A stretch of DNA of 64,000 bases from Aureimonas endophytica (GTDB lineage: Bacteria > Pseudomonadota > Alphaproteobacteria > Rhizobiales > Rhizobiaceae). Positions 18,637 through 28,120 of the stretch are shown here, in pieces. The stretch lies in the NCBI RefSeq assembly GCF_014642635.1, contig NZ_BMIQ01000010.1, positions 62,001-126,000 on the forward strand, in the 5' to 3' direction. Made by a program: the position numbers and the translations under genes. The notes under the pieces are model-generated. The model was given only the letters and a program-made list of their open reading frames with translations. It was not told the origin of the DNA and made no database searches. Numbering within the stretch: the first letter of the stretch is position 1; each line of letters starts with the position of its first letter.

Positions 18637-20484
18637 CTAAGACTTGTGATGGACGTCCTGCAAGCCGTAGACCGGCGTCGGGATGCCTTCCTTGCGCGCC
18701 TTCAGCTGCAAGGCGAGATAGAGCGAATAATGGCGCGACTGGTGCAGGTTGCCGCCATGGAACCAGAGCGCCTCCTGCTGGGTCGGCTTCCACATGTTGC
18801 GCTGCTCGCCTTCCCAGGGGCCGGGGTCCTTCGGCGTGTCGGAGCCGAGACCCCAGACCTTGCCCACCTTGTCGGCGACGTCCTGGCTGATGAGATCCGC
18901 CGCCCAGCCGTTCATCGAGCCGTAGCCCGTCGCATAGACGATGAGGTCGGCCGGCAGTTCCGTGCCGTCGTCGAGCGTGACGCCACTCTCGGTGATCTCC
19001 CGCACCTGGCCCGCCTTCAGCTTGATCTTGCCGTCGATGATCAGCTGCGAGGCGCCGACATCGATGTAGTAGCCCGAGCCGCGCCGCAGATATTTCATGA
19101 AGAGGCCGGAGCCGTCCGTGCCCCAGTCCAGCCGGAAGCCGGCCTTTTCGAGGGCCTCGTAGAACCCGGCATCCTTCTCCTTGATCGTCGCGTAGATCGG
19201 GATCTGGAACTCGTGCATGATCCGATAGGGCAGGGAGGCGAAGATAAGATCCGCCTTCGCCGTGGTCACGCCCTTCGCCAGCGCCTGTTCCGAATAGAGC
19301 GCGCCGAGGCCGTGCTCCATCAGGGAATCGGACTTCACGATATGGGTGGAGGAGCGCTGCACCATGGTGACGTCCGCTCCGCTCTCGTAAAGCGCGGCGC
19401 AGATGTCATGGGCGGAATTGTTCGAGCCGATGACCACCACGCGCTTGCCGCGATAGGCGTCCGGCCCCGGATGCTGCGAGGAATGGTGCTGCTCGCCCTT
19501 GAAGCGTTCCATGCCCGGAAAGTTCGGCACATTGGCCTTGCCGGACATGCCCGTCGCCAGCACGAGCTGCTTCGGCCGCAGCGTGATCTCCTCGCCGTTC
19601 CGCTCGACGACGACCGTCCATTCCTTGGCGGCCTCGTCATAGGCGGCGTGCCTGGCGGTGGTGGAGCCCCAATAGTTCAGCTCCATCACCTTGGCATACA
19701 TTTCGAGCCAGTCGCCGATCTTGTCCTTCGGCGCGAAGACCGGCCAGTTCTTCGGAAAATCGAGATAGGGCAGGTGATCGTACCAGACCGGATCGTGCAG
19801 GCAGAGCGACTTGTAGCGCTTGCGCCACTGGTCGCCCGGCCGCTCGTGCCGGTCGATGACGATGGTCGGCACGTCGAGCTGGCGCAGGCGCGCCGCCAGC
19901 GCGATGCCGCCCTGGCCGCCGCCGATGATCAGCACTTCGGGCTGGCGCTCGAAGCCGAGCTCCTTCGCCTCGGCCTCGCGCTTCTCCGCCCAGCTCCGCC
20001 GCGTCGAGGACGAGCCGTGCTCGGCGCCCATCGGCCGGCGCTCGTTCATCGGCTCCTCGAACCCCTTCAACTCGTAGAGCGTCGTGAGGAAGGTCCAGGC
20101 CTTGCCATCCTTCAGGCGCAGGAGTCCCCGGCCCCGGCCGAAATCCGTCTCGAAGGTGAACCAGGCGGTGACGACGCCGCCGTCCTCCGTCGGCTCCTCC
20201 TCCAGCCGGAAGCCGGAGGCCGCGACATGCGGCAATTGCGCCTCCAGAAGGTCGCGCACGCCCTCCGGCCCTTCGACGGTGCGGATGTTCCAGGTGAAGG
20301 CGACGAGGTCGCGCCAGAAGCTCGTCGCGGCGAACAGCGCCGCGGCCGCCGCCGCGTCCTTGGCGGCGAGCGCCGCCTCGAAGGCGCCGAGCCAATGTTC
20401 GGCGGCAAGGCGCGCGGGCGCCGGAGACGGGGATGCAGCAGGCTTCGCCTCGGCGCCGGCCGGGCGGTCCAGGGTCTCGCTCAT
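18637..20484 (-). CDS. NTF2-like domain fused to a flavin-containing monooxygenase
   Basis: 615 residues. Residues about 25-155 form a SnoaL/NTF2-like domain (AAEHWLGAFEAALAAKD, then FWRDLVAFTWNIRT). The rest is a class B flavoprotein monooxygenase. It has an FAD motif IIGGGQGGIALA near residue 183, an NADPH motif VIGSNNSAHD near 350 and the YATGY-type motif IVYATGYGSMNGW near 515. Such enzymes oxygenate N, S or ketone substrates with NADPH and O2; the closest substrate class cannot be told. The ATG has a GGGAGAG ribosome-binding site. It stands alone, divergent from the SH3 protein gene across 251 bp in which I see no other feature. Confidence 0.85.
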   Translation of the reverse strand: MSETLDRPAGAEAKPAASPSPAPARLAAEHWLGAFEAALAAKDAAAAAALFAATSFWRDLVAFTWNIRTVEGPEGVRDLLEAQLPHVAASGFRLEEEPTEDGGVVTAWFTFETDFGRGRGLLRLKDGKAWTFLTTLYELKGFEEPMNERRPMGAEHGSSSTRRSWAEKREAEAKELGFERQPEVLIIGGGQGGIALAARLRQLDVPTIVIDRHERPGDQWRKRYKSLCLHDPVWYDHLPYLDFPKNWPVFAPKDKIGDWLEMYAKVMELNYWGSTTARHAAYDEAAKEWTVVVERNGEEITLRPKQLVLATGMSGKANVPNFPGMERFKGEQHHSSQHPGPDAYRGKRVVVIGSNNSAHDICAALYESGADVTMVQRSSTHIVKSDSLMEHGLGALYSEQALAKGVTTAKADLIFASLPYRIMHEFQIPIYATIKEKDAGFYEALEKAGFRLDWGTDGSGLFMKYLRRGSGYYIDVGASQLIIDGKIKLKAGQVREITESGVTLDDGTELPADLIVYATGYGSMNGWAADLISQDVADKVGKVWGLGSDTPKDPGPWEGEQRNMWKPTQQEALWFHGGNLHQSRHYSLYLALQLKARKEGIPTPVYGLQDVHHKS

Positions 20485-20735
20485 GATGGTCTCTCTCCCA
20501 GGGATGCCGGCTTCTTGTGTCCGGTCGATGCGCGAGACTGCGCCCGCCGGCCCAGTGACGCAAGGGGATGCGGCTGGGAGGAAACGCCGCGTTAACCCTG
20601 TTCTGCGATCCTCGGCGCGCCGGCAGGAGGATGGAAAGGAAGCGGCCTTTCCGCCCGGACGGCATGTCTGAACCCTCGCTCTGGTGGCTGCTCCCCGCGG
20701 CTCAAGGCGATGTTCGTTGGAGATTGAGAGCCGTC

Positions 20736-21338
20736 ATGTCCGCCCCGCGCCCCGCCCTTCGCGGCCTTCTCGCCCTCGTCCTCATCGCCAGTTCCATGGC
20801 CGTGCTGCCGCCGCGCCTCGCCGGCGCCGCGACCTCCGCCGCGTCCGAGGACATGACGCCCGCGCCGGAAGAGGAGACGGGGGAGAGCGAGGACCCGACG
20901 GGCTCGCATTCCAAGCTGCCGCTGCCGCGCTTCGTCTCGCTGAAGTCGCCGCGCGTCAATCTGCGCGTCGGCCCCGGCAAGGACTATGCGGTGACCTGGC
21001 TCTACATGAAGCCCGGCCTGCCGGTGGAGATCGTCCAGGAATTCGAGCTCTGGCGCCGCATCCGCGATTCGGAGGGCACGGAGGGCTGGGTCTACCACTC
21101 GCTCCTCAGCGGCACGCGCACCGGCATCGCGGCGCCCTGGCTGAAGGGCAAGACGACGACGATCGAGATGCATCGCAGCGCCGCCGAGGATTCCAACATC
21201 GTCGCGCGGATGGAGCCGGGCGTCGTCTCTAAGGTCAAGGAATGCGCCTTCTCCTGGTGCCAGGTCGAGATTTCCGGCCGCAAGGGCTATGTCCGCCAGA
21301 ACGATCTCTGGGGCGTCTATCCCGACGAGAAGTTCTAA
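20736..21338 (+). CDS. Exported bacterial SH3-domain protein
   Basis: 200 residues. An N-terminal hydrophobic segment ending PPRLAGAAT is a likely Sec signal peptide. An acidic/Ser/Thr linker leads to two SH3b-like repeats, with VNLRVGPGKDYAVTWLYMKPGLPVEIV at about 70-95 and a second from about 135 (TTTIEMHRSAAEDSNIVARMEPG). This two-repeat architecture is common in Hyphomicrobiales and is assumed to act at the cell envelope, perhaps binding peptidoglycan. An in-frame ATG further upstream is possible but would put residues before the signal peptide. Confidence 0.8.
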   Translation: MSAPRPALRGLLALVLIASSMAVLPPRLAGAATSAASEDMTPAPEEETGESEDPTGSHSKLPLPRFVSLKSPRVNLRVGPGKDYAVTWLYMKPGLPVEIVQEFELWRRIRDSEGTEGWVYHSLLSGTRTGIAAPWLKGKTTTIEMHRSAAEDSNIVARMEPGVVSKVKECAFSWCQVEISGRKGYVRQNDLWGVYPDEKF

Positions 21339-21436
21339 GGGCCGTCCGAAATTTCATCACGCCGATCCGGCGCGTCGCCGCCCTTGCCTGACGCGTCGCC
21401 TTCCGCTCTCTTCGCATTCTGCCAGAGCAGGGGGCA

Positions 21437-21970
21437 ATGAACCGCTTCGTCATGATCTCCGGCTGTTCCGGCGGCGGCAAGTCGACGCTGTTGGCGGAAC
21501 TCGCCGGGCGGGGCTTCGCCGTGGTGGAGGAGCCCGGTCGCCGCGTCGTCGCCGAGGAACGGGCGCGGAGCGGCACGGCGCTGCCCTGGATCGACATGGC
21601 GGCCTTCGCCCGCCGGGCGCTCGATCTCGCGCGCGGCGACTACGAGGCGGCGCGGCACCGCGAGGGAACGGTCTTCTTCGATCGGGGACTGGTCGATGCG
21701 GCGGTCGCCCTCGGCCACGCGACGGGCGAGGCCTGGCCCGCATGGCTGCGCGACAGGTGCCGCTATCACCGGCGCGTCTTCCTGACGCCGCCCTGGCCGG
21801 AGATCTATGCGGGCGATGCCGAGCGGCGCCACGATCTGCCCGCCGCGATCGCCGAATACGAGCGGCTGCTCGCGGCCTATCCGGCCCTCGCTTACGAGAT
21901 CACAATCCTGCCGAAGACGAGCGTCGCGGCGCGCGCCGAGACGATCCTTGCCGCGCTCGATGCGGCTTGA
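21437..21970 (+). CDS. Small AAA-type P-loop ATPase/kinase-like protein
   Basis: 177 residues. The Walker A motif GCSGGGKSTL begins near residue 9 and a likely Walker B-like element is VFFDRGLVDAAVAL. The whole length fits the AAA_28-type stand-alone P-loop domain found in predicted nucleotide or small-molecule kinases. Function is unknown. It is convergent with irr and preceded by a GGGGG-rich ribosome-binding site. Confidence 0.75.
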   Translation: MNRFVMISGCSGGGKSTLLAELAGRGFAVVEEPGRRVVAEERARSGTALPWIDMAAFARRALDLARGDYEAARHREGTVFFDRGLVDAAVALGHATGEAWPAWLRDRCRYHRRVFLTPPWPEIYAGDAERRHDLPAAIAEYERLLAAYPALAYEITILPKTSVAARAETILAALDAA

Positions 21971-22026
21971 GGCGCTATAGGTTCAAAGGGCCGGCAGCCG
22001 ACCCTTAAGCATTTCGTCGAGAGCGC

Positions 22027-22485
22027 TTAGTTCGCCGCCTTGCCGGCGCCCGCCTTGCGGCGCAGGCGCACGACGATGTCGACATTCACGATCTCCATCC
22101 CCTCCGGCACGTCGGGGAGCTGGTCGAGGCGCAGGCCGCCATTCGGAATGTCGATCATCCGATTCTCTTCCTCCAGGAAGAAATGGTGGTGATCGGAGGT
22201 GTTGGTGTCGAAATAGGTGCGCTGGCCCTCGCCGGTCAGCGGCCGGATGATGCCGGAATCGGTGAACTGGTGCAGCGTGTTGTAGACGGTGGCGAGCGAC
22301 ACGGATTCGCCGGCGCGATGCGCCTCCTCGTAGAGCTCCTCGGCCGAGAGATGGCGGTCGCCCTTCGAGAAGATGAGATTGCAGAGCGCGACGCGCTGGC
22401 GCGTCGGGCGCAGGCCGGCGGCACGCAGCCGCTCGAACACGCAGAACCCCTGCTTGCGCCCCCGACCGTCCATTGCCACCGCCAT
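22027..22485 (-). CDS. irr: Iron response regulator Irr (Fur family)
   Basis: 152 residues. Irr controls heme synthesis and iron uptake in Hyphomicrobiales in response to heme. The winged-helix domain has [16 protein letters not shown] and [21 protein letters not shown]. The dimerisation domain has the Irr-typical triple histidine [11 protein letters not shown]. At the N-terminus, where some orthologues carry the heme regulatory motif GCPWHDV, this protein reads GFCVFERL: the Cys is kept but not followed by Pro. The start ATG at 22485 gives the usual length; an alternative ATG lies four codons in. A secreted-protein gene lies upstream on the same strand. Confidence 0.9.
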   Translation of the reverse strand: MAVAMDGRGRKQGFCVFERLRAAGLRPTRQRVALCNLIFSKGDRHLSAEELYEEAHRAGESVSLATVYNTLHQFTDSGIIRPLTGEGQRTYFDTNTSDHHHFFLEEENRMIDIPNGGLRLDQLPDVPEGMEIVNVDIVVRLRRKAGAGKAAN

Positions 22486-22600
22486 CGCTTCTCTCTGCTT
22501 TCGTCCGACCCTTCTTGTACCGGAAAGGGCCGTCCGCAGGCAAGATATGGCTGTCGGCGCGGGACGGACCAAGAGGCCGGGCGGCGGGAGCGCGATTTTC

Positions 22601-23047
22601 CTATCGGCAGGCGGCGAGAAGGCTCGCCAGCGCCTTGCCGGACCCCTTCAGCGGCAGCGCGAAGCGTCCCGCCGGCATCGCGATCTCCGCTTTGCGCCCC
22701 TTGCCCAAAGCGCCGGCGAGGGCTTCGAGTTCGGCCCGCGTGAGCGGGCGGCGCAGCACCGGGCCGCCGTCCACGGTGCCTGAGCGCATTCTCTGGAGAA
22801 AGGCCGTGCCGTCGATGTCGAGAACGGCGCGCTGTTCGGCATCGCCGGCGAGCCGGGCGCCGAAGGTCGAGACGGTCAGCACCGCCGCGCCGCCGGAACA
22901 GGCGAACCAGAGGCCCGACCAGCCGCTCTCCGCCAGAAAGCCCGCGCTGCCGCCGTTTGCCGCCGGGCGAAAGGTCCAGCTGTCCGCCCGCGCCGGGGCC
23001 GGCGACAGGAGGAGCGCCAAAGCGAGGAGGCCCGCTGAAATCTTCAT
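22601..23047 (-). CDS. Small exported protein of unknown function
   Basis: 148 residues. The start [20 protein letters not shown] is a clear Sec signal peptide with an ARA cleavage site. The mature part has [20 protein letters not shown] and a C-terminal basic segment ending ASLLAACR, with two cysteines that could form a disulfide. I do not recognise a named family. It lies 115 bp upstream of irr on the same strand and divergent from fabA. Confidence 0.65.
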   Translation of the reverse strand: MKISAGLLALALLLSPAPARADSWTFRPAANGGSAGFLAESGWSGLWFACSGGAAVLTVSTFGARLAGDAEQRAVLDIDGTAFLQRMRSGTVDGGPVLRRPLTRAELEALAGALGKGRKAEIAMPAGRFALPLKGSGKALASLLAACR

Positions 23048-23177
23048 GACGGCGCTTTTGCCGCCCATTTGCCCTTGCCGCAAGCGCACACGAATTCTAA
23101 CGGACGTTCACCTTATGAAAGTTGCGTGCTACAGGCACGCCCGAGACCGGCTCCGGCCGGGCGGGATCCGGACGACG

Positions 23178-23705
23178 ATGGCACTCGAAAAGACCAGTTT
23201 CGACTACGACGACCTCATTGCCTGCGGCCATGGCCGGCTGTTCGGGCCGGGCAACGCGCAATTGCCGCTGCCGCCGATGCTGATGTTCGACCGCATTACC
23301 GAGGTGACGACCGATGGCGGCAAGTTCGGCAAGGGCTCGATCCGCGCCGAATTCGACGTGAAGCCGGATCTTTGGTTCTTCGGCTGTCATTTCGAGGGCG
23401 ACCCGGTCATGCCGGGCTGCCTCGGCCTCGACGCGCTCTGGCAGATGACCGGATTCTATCTCGGCTGGCTCGGCGAGCCGGGCCGCGGCCGGGCGCTCGG
23501 CGTCGGCGAGGTGAAGTTCACCGGCCAGGTGACGCCGAAGGTGAAGCTGGTCGAATATGGCGTGGAGTTCAGGCGCGTCATGCGCTCGCGCCTCAAGCTC
23601 GGCATCGCCGAGGGCTGGATGAAAGCGGACGGCGAGATCATCTACACGGCGAGCGATCTGCGCGTCGGTCTCTTCGTCGATCAGGACGAGGCGAGCGGCG
23701 GCTGA
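23178..23705 (+). CDS. fabA: 3-hydroxydecanoyl-ACP dehydratase/isomerase
   Basis: 175 residues. FabA dehydrates 3-hydroxydecanoyl-ACP and isomerises the trans-2 to the cis-3 double bond, the branch point to unsaturated fatty acids. The catalytic His and Asp are in [16 protein letters not shown] and the C-terminal hot-dog strand [15 protein letters not shown] is clear. The ATG at 23178 gives the family N-terminus [13 protein letters not shown]; the longer open frame is not conserved. fabB and fabI follow as an operon. Confidence 0.96.
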   Translation: MALEKTSFDYDDLIACGHGRLFGPGNAQLPLPPMLMFDRITEVTTDGGKFGKGSIRAEFDVKPDLWFFGCHFEGDPVMPGCLGLDALWQMTGFYLGWLGEPGRGRALGVGEVKFTGQVTPKVKLVEYGVEFRRVMRSRLKLGIAEGWMKADGEIIYTASDLRVGLFVDQDEASGG

Positions 23706-23753
23706 CCGGCGCCGGCCTGAACAAGGCCGCCCCGCATTCGGAGAACGGAACTG

Positions 23754-24977
23754 ATGAAGCGTGTCGTCGTGACCGGAATGGGCATCGTGTCGTCGATCGG
23801 CAACGATGCCTCGGAGGTGCTGGCCTCGCTGCGCGAAGCGAAATCGGGCATCACCTTCTCGGAGGACTTCGCCGAGCACGGCTTCAAGTGCCGTGTCTGG
23901 GGCAAGCCGACGCTGGACCCGACCGAGCAGGTCGACCGGCGCGCCATGCGCTTCCTGTCGCAGGGCGGCGCCTGGAACCATGTCGCCATGAAGCAGGCGA
24001 TCGCCGATTCCGGCCTCGAGGAGAAGGACATCTCCGGCAACGAGCGCACCGGCATCATCATGGGCTCGGGCGGTCCCTCCACCCGGACCCTGGTCGAGGC
24101 GGCGGACATCACCCGCAAGAACAACAGCCCGAAGCGCATCGGCCCCTTCGCCGTGCCGAAGGCGATGTCCTCCACGGCCTCGGCGACGCTCGCGACCTGG
24201 TTCAAGATCCACGGCGTCAACTATTCGATCTCCTCGGCCTGCTCGACCTCGGCCCATTGCATCGGCAATGCGGCGGAGATGATCCAGTGGGGCAAGCAGG
24301 ACGTGATGTTCGCCGGCGGCCACGAGGATATCGACTGGACCATGTCGAACCTCTTCGATGCGATGGGCGCCATGTCCTCCGACTTCAACGAGACGCCCTC
24401 GGTCGCCTCGCGCGCCTATGACAAGGACCGCGACGGCTTCGTCATCGCCGGCGGCGCCGGCGTCCTCGTGCTGGAAGAGCTGGAGCGCGCCAAGGCGCGG
24501 GGCGCGAAGATCTATGCCGAGGTCGTCGGCTATGGCGCGACCTCGGACGGCTACGACATGGTGGCGCCCTCCGGCGAGGGCGCGGCGCGCTGCATGCGCC
24601 AGGCGCTGGCCGGGGTCGAGGGGCAGGTCGACTACATCAACACCCATGGCACCTCGACGCCGGTCGGCGATTCGAAGGAGATCGGCGCGATCCGCGAGGT
24701 CTTCGGCGACCGCATGCCGCATATCCAGTCGACCAAGTCGCTGACCGGCCATTCGCTCGGCGCGGCCGGCGTGCAGGAATCGATCTACTCGCTCCTGATG
24801 ATGCAGGCCGGCTTCATCGGCGAGAGCGCCCATATCCACGAGCTCGATCCCGAATTCGAAGGCGTGCCGATCGTGTGCAAGCGCATCGACGACGCCCGGA
24901 TCGACCTCGCGCTGTCGAATTCCTTCGGCTTCGGCGGCACCAATGCCACCCTGGTCTTCCGGCGTCATGTCGGCTGA
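23754..24977 (+). CDS. fabB: 3-oxoacyl-ACP synthase I
   Basis: 407 residues. FabB elongates saturated and, importantly, cis-unsaturated acyl-ACPs with malonyl-ACP. The catalytic triad is visible: Cys in [12 protein letters not shown], His in [13 protein letters not shown] and His in [13 protein letters not shown]. The C-terminal [12 protein letters not shown] is the glycine-rich end of the thiolase fold. Pairing with fabA 48 bp upstream identifies it as FabB rather than FabF. Confidence 0.95.
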   Translation: MKRVVVTGMGIVSSIGNDASEVLASLREAKSGITFSEDFAEHGFKCRVWGKPTLDPTEQVDRRAMRFLSQGGAWNHVAMKQAIADSGLEEKDISGNERTGIIMGSGGPSTRTLVEAADITRKNNSPKRIGPFAVPKAMSSTASATLATWFKIHGVNYSISSACSTSAHCIGNAAEMIQWGKQDVMFAGGHEDIDWTMSNLFDAMGAMSSDFNETPSVASRAYDKDRDGFVIAGGAGVLVLEELERAKARGAKIYAEVVGYGATSDGYDMVAPSGEGAARCMRQALAGVEGQVDYINTHGTSTPVGDSKEIGAIREVFGDRMPHIQSTKSLTGHSLGAAGVQESIYSLLMMQAGFIGESAHIHELDPEFEGVPIVCKRIDDARIDLALSNSFGFGGTNATLVFRRHVG

Positions 24978-25037
24978 CCGCGCCGCGCGCCGCCGCGCGA
25001 TGCGCCCGAGAACCAAGAAGAATGCTGAGGGGTTGAG

Positions 25038-25889
25038 ATGGCCGGTCTGATGCAGGGCAAACGCGGCCTCGTCATGGGCGTCGCGAATCACAACTCGATC
25101 GCCTGGGGCGCCGCCAAGGCGCTCCACGCCCATGGCGCCGAACTGGCGCTGACCTATCAGGGCGAGGCCTTCGGCAAGCGCGTCCGCCCGCTCGCGAACG
25201 AGATCGGCGCCAAGCTCCTCATCGATTGCGACGTGGAGGACATCGCCTCCGTCGACGCCGCCTTCGCCAGGATCCGCGAGGAATGGGGCGGTCTCGACTT
25301 CCTCGTCCACGCGCTCGCCTTCTCGGACAAGAACGAGCTGAAGGGGCTCTATGCCGATACCTCGCGCGAGAACTTCTCGCGCACCATGCTGATCTCCTGC
25401 TTCTCCTTCACCGAGATCACCCGCCGCGCGGCCGAACTGATGACCACCGGCGGCTCGGTGCTGACGCTGACCTATGGCGGCTCGACGCGCGTCATGCCGA
25501 ACTACAACGTGATGGGCGTCGCCAAGGCGGCGCTGGAGGCCTCGGTGCGCTATCTCGCGGCCGATTACGGGCCGCGCAACATCCGCGTCAACGCCGTCTC
25601 GGCCGGGCCGGTGCGCACGCTGGCGGGCGCCGGCGTCTCCGACGCGCGGCTGATGTTCAACTACCAGCGCAAGAACGCGCCGCTGCGCCGCAACGTCACG
25701 ATCGACGAGGTTGGCGGCGCGGTGCTCTATCTCCTCTCCGATCTCGCCAATGGCGTGACCGGCGAGATCCATTACGTCGATTCCGGCTACAACATCATGT
25801 CGATGCCGGCATTGGACGAGTTGAAGGTGCAGGAGCGCCGGGCGGTGATCGTCGACGGACCCGACGCGGTCGCCGACGCGGTCAAGTAG
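25038..25889 (+). CDS. fabI: Enoyl-ACP reductase (NADH)
   Basis: 283 residues of the short-chain dehydrogenase superfamily. FabI performs the last reduction of each fatty acid elongation cycle and is the target of triclosan and diazaborines. The N-terminal nucleotide-binding segment RGLVMGVANHNSIAWG and the FabI active site YGGSTRVMPNYNVMGVAKAAL (Tyr-x6-Lys) are present. The end DSGYNIMSM is typical; the C-terminal extension of some 25 residues is usual in Hyphomicrobiales. Its last 8 bases overlap the end of the convergent DUF2937 gene. Confidence 0.95.
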   Translation: MAGLMQGKRGLVMGVANHNSIAWGAAKALHAHGAELALTYQGEAFGKRVRPLANEIGAKLLIDCDVEDIASVDAAFARIREEWGGLDFLVHALAFSDKNELKGLYADTSRENFSRTMLISCFSFTEITRRAAELMTTGGSVLTLTYGGSTRVMPNYNVMGVAKAALEASVRYLAADYGPRNIRVNAVSAGPVRTLAGAGVSDARLMFNYQRKNAPLRRNVTIDEVGGAVLYLLSDLANGVTGEIHYVDSGYNIMSMPALDELKVQERRAVIVDGPDAVADAVK

Positions 25890-26376
25890 GCCGCCGCCTT
25901 CGCGCCATGCGCCAGGCGCCGGACGAGCCGGCGCCGGCGCCCCAGCCGCCGAGAAAGCCGAGAAAGGTCAGCGCGACGCCGTCCGGCGTCGCCGGCAGGG
26001 CCGGGCGGAAATCGCCCGAGGCGCGGCTCGCGATACCGGGATCGAGATCGGCCAGCGCCGCGAAGGGTCGCAGCAGCGGCGCTGTCGCGAGAAGCGCGCG
26101 ATAGCGCCGCTCGGTCGCCTCGAACCGGGCGATCGTGGCTTCCGCATCCGTTCCCTGGCGCGCCACGAAACGGTCCGGCGAGGCCTTCAGCCGGCCGAGC
26201 GCCTCGGCGCGCGGCAGGTCGAGCGCCCGCGCGCCCTCGTCGAACCGTTCGACCACCGCGCGAAGCTCGTCCGCCGCGCCGCCGAGCCGTTGCAGATATT
26301 GCTGCGTCCATTCCGCCGCCTGGCTGAGGACGAGGACGCCGAGCGTGGCGCCGAGGACCCGCGCGCGCAGCGACAC
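25882..26376 (-). CDS. DUF2937-like membrane protein
   Basis: 164 residues. A hydrophobic N-terminal helix (ATLGVLVLSQAAEW) is followed by TQQYLQRLGGAADELRAVV, the recognisable DUF2937 signature. A helical periplasmic-type region follows, then a second hydrophobic segment (VALTFLGFLGGWGAGAG) and a basic tail. Function is unknown. It is the last gene of the minus-strand series that begins at dnaN, 3 bp after the alpha/beta hydrolase gene, and its stop overlaps fabI on the other strand. Confidence 0.7.
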   Translation of the reverse strand: MSLRARVLGATLGVLVLSQAAEWTQQYLQRLGGAADELRAVVERFDEGARALDLPRAEALGRLKASPDRFVARQGTDAEATIARFEATERRYRALLATAPLLRPFAALADLDPGIASRASGDFRPALPATPDGVALTFLGFLGGWGAGAGSSGAWRMARRRRPT

Positions 26377-26379
26377 GGA

Positions 26380-27066
26380 TCAGGGCCCGAATCGGGCGCG
26401 GATCGCCGCCGCCACGGCATCGGGGGCTTCGAGGCTCGGCAGATGGCCGCAATGCGGGAGAAGCACGAATTCGGCGTCCGGGATCGCCTGTGCCATGTCG
26501 GCGCCGGTCGCGGGTGGCGAGAATTCGTCGCTGTCACCCCAGACGAGAAGCGTCGGGCAGCGGAGGCGGCCGAGATCGCTCCGCCGGTCGGGCCGGGTCG
26601 CCAATGCCTCGGTCTGCGCCGATAGCAGAGCAGGGGCGGCGCGGCGCGCCATGTCGCGGAAGGTTCCGGCGGCGCTCCGGCCGCGTCCTTCCGGCTCGAA
26701 GACGATGGCCTTTGCCATCGCCTCCAGCATGTCCGCCTGACGGCCGCCTTCGATCGCGGCGCGGCGCGCCGCCAGCGGGGCGGGGTCGGCGGGCGCCGCC
26801 GCGCCCGCGCCCATGACGAGAAGGCCCGCGACGCGGTCCGGCGCGGCCAGTGCCGTCTCGCGCGCCACATGGCCGCCGAAGGAAGTGCCGCCGACGACGA
26901 AGGCGCCGCCGCCCGCCGCCGCCAGCACCTGCCCGACGCATTCGGCGAGGGACGGCCGGTCCGCCACCACGATTCGCGCCTCGAAATCCCCGCCCAGCCG
27001 CTCCAGGAGCGGCGCGTAGAGCGCCGCGTCGCAGGCGAAGGCCGGAACGAGGACGAGGCGCGTCAT
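26380..27066 (-). CDS. Alpha/beta-fold hydrolase
   Basis: 228 residues. The nucleophile elbow GGTSFGGHVAR places the catalytic Ser near residue 62. The acid is probably in LVWGDSDEFSPP and the His in LLPHCGHLPSLEAP. Spacing and size match small esterases of the MhpC/BioH kind; the substrate is unknown. It lies between the ABM gene and the DUF2937 gene with 3-4 bp gaps, so it belongs to one transcription unit. Confidence 0.82.
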   Translation of the reverse strand: MTRLVLVPAFACDAALYAPLLERLGGDFEARIVVADRPSLAECVGQVLAAAGGGAFVVGGTSFGGHVARETALAAPDRVAGLLVMGAGAAAPADPAPLAARRAAIEGGRQADMLEAMAKAIVFEPEGRGRSAAGTFRDMARRAAPALLSAQTEALATRPDRRSDLGRLRCPTLLVWGDSDEFSPPATGADMAQAIPDAEFVLLPHCGHLPSLEAPDAVAAAIRARFGP

Positions 27067-27070
27067 GGGG

Positions 27071-27367
27071 TCAGAGGCCCTCGATCTTCTCGGGATAGAT
27101 GACCGCGATATGTTCGGAGACGATGTAGGGCTTGCCGGCTTCGTGCCAGGTCTTCACATGGGCCGAGCGCACATGGCGGTCGAGCAGCTCGCGGCTTTCC
27201 CATTCCTCGACGAAGGTGACGTTGGTCTCGTCCATCACGTCGACCATCATGTCGTAGCGGATGCAGCCCTCTTCCTTGCGCGTCGCCTCGATGCAGGGAA
27301 TCGCCGCCTTCGCGACGTCGTCCTTCGTGCCGGGCTTGATCCGGATCGTGGCGATGAGATGCAGCAT
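27071..27367 (-). CDS. Putative quinol monooxygenase (ABM domain)
   Basis: 98 residues, a single ABM domain: MLHLIATIRIKPGTKDDV, RKEEGCIRYDMMVDVMDET and VEEWESRELLDRHVRSAHV. This is closer to the YgiN consensus than the copy at 3516. It probably oxidises small quinols or related compounds. It is preceded by a GAGGGACGAG ribosome-binding site and lies 12 bp after moeB in the dnaN-recF-moeB transcript. Confidence 0.82.
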   Translation of the reverse strand: MLHLIATIRIKPGTKDDVAKAAIPCIEATRKEEGCIRYDMMVDVMDETNVTFVEEWESRELLDRHVRSAHVKTWHEAGKPYIVSEHIAVIYPEKIEGL

Positions 27368-27379
27368 GGTCTCGTCCCT

Positions 27380-28120
27380 CTAGGCTTGGCGCCGACGCCG
27401 ATAGGTGATCGTCTGGAAGCGCATGTCCAGCGCATCCACCATCAGAAGCCGGCCGACAAGTGGCTTTCCGATGCCCGTGACCAGCTTGATCGCCTCCGTC
27501 GCGGCGAGCGTGCCGAGAATGCCGGTGACGACGCCGAGAATCCCGGCCTCGGCGCAGGACGGCACCAGGCCCGGCGGCGGCGGTTCCGGAAAGAGGTCGC
27601 GATAGGAGGGATTGTCGTCGCGAAAGGGGAGGAGGGTGGTCAGCGAGCCGGCGAAGCGGTTGACGGCGGCCGAGACGAGCGGCCGCGCCGCCGCCGCGCA
27701 GAGATCGGCGAGAAGGAAGCGCGTCGCGAAATTGTCCGAGCCGTCGAGCACCATGTCGTAATCGGCGAGGAGCGGCGCGGCATTCTCCGCCGCCAGCCGC
27801 AGGCGATGCGGCACGAGGGCGACATGCGGATTGAGCCGCGCGACGGCGTCCCCGGCGCTGTCGACCTTCGGGCGGCCGAGATCCGCCGTGCCGTGCAGCA
27901 CCTGCCGCTGGAGATTGGACAGCGACACGGTGTCGTCGTCGGCGACGCCGATCGTGCCGATCCCGGCCGCCGCCAGATAGAGAATCGCCGGCGAGCCGAT
28001 GCCGCCCGCCCCGACGACGAGCACGCGGGCCCGTTTCAGCGCCTGCTGCCCGGCGCCGCCGATCTCCGGCAGCACGATATGGCGGGCATAGCGCTCGATC
28101 TCGTCTCTCTCGAGTGTCAT
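27380..28120 (-). CDS. moeB: Molybdopterin-synthase adenylyltransferase (ThiF/MoeB/HesA family)
   Basis: 246 residues. MoeB adenylates the C-terminus of the MoaD subunit. The N-terminal YARHIVLPEIGGAGQQ and the ATP motif VLVVGAGGIGSPAILYLAAAG are typical, as are LNPHV and DGSDNFATRFLL. The zinc-binding CxxC pairs of E. coli MoeB appear to be absent, as in many alphaproteobacterial members, so a ThiF-like role is possible. Its ATG overlaps the recF stop, and MoeB-type genes after recF occur in related genomes. Confidence 0.82.
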   Translation of the reverse strand: MTLERDEIERYARHIVLPEIGGAGQQALKRARVLVVGAGGIGSPAILYLAAAGIGTIGVADDDTVSLSNLQRQVLHGTADLGRPKVDSAGDAVARLNPHVALVPHRLRLAAENAAPLLADYDMVLDGSDNFATRFLLADLCAAAARPLVSAAVNRFAGSLTTLLPFRDDNPSYRDLFPEPPPPGLVPSCAEAGILGVVTGILGTLAATEAIKLVTGIGKPLVGRLLMVDALDMRFQTITYRRRRQA

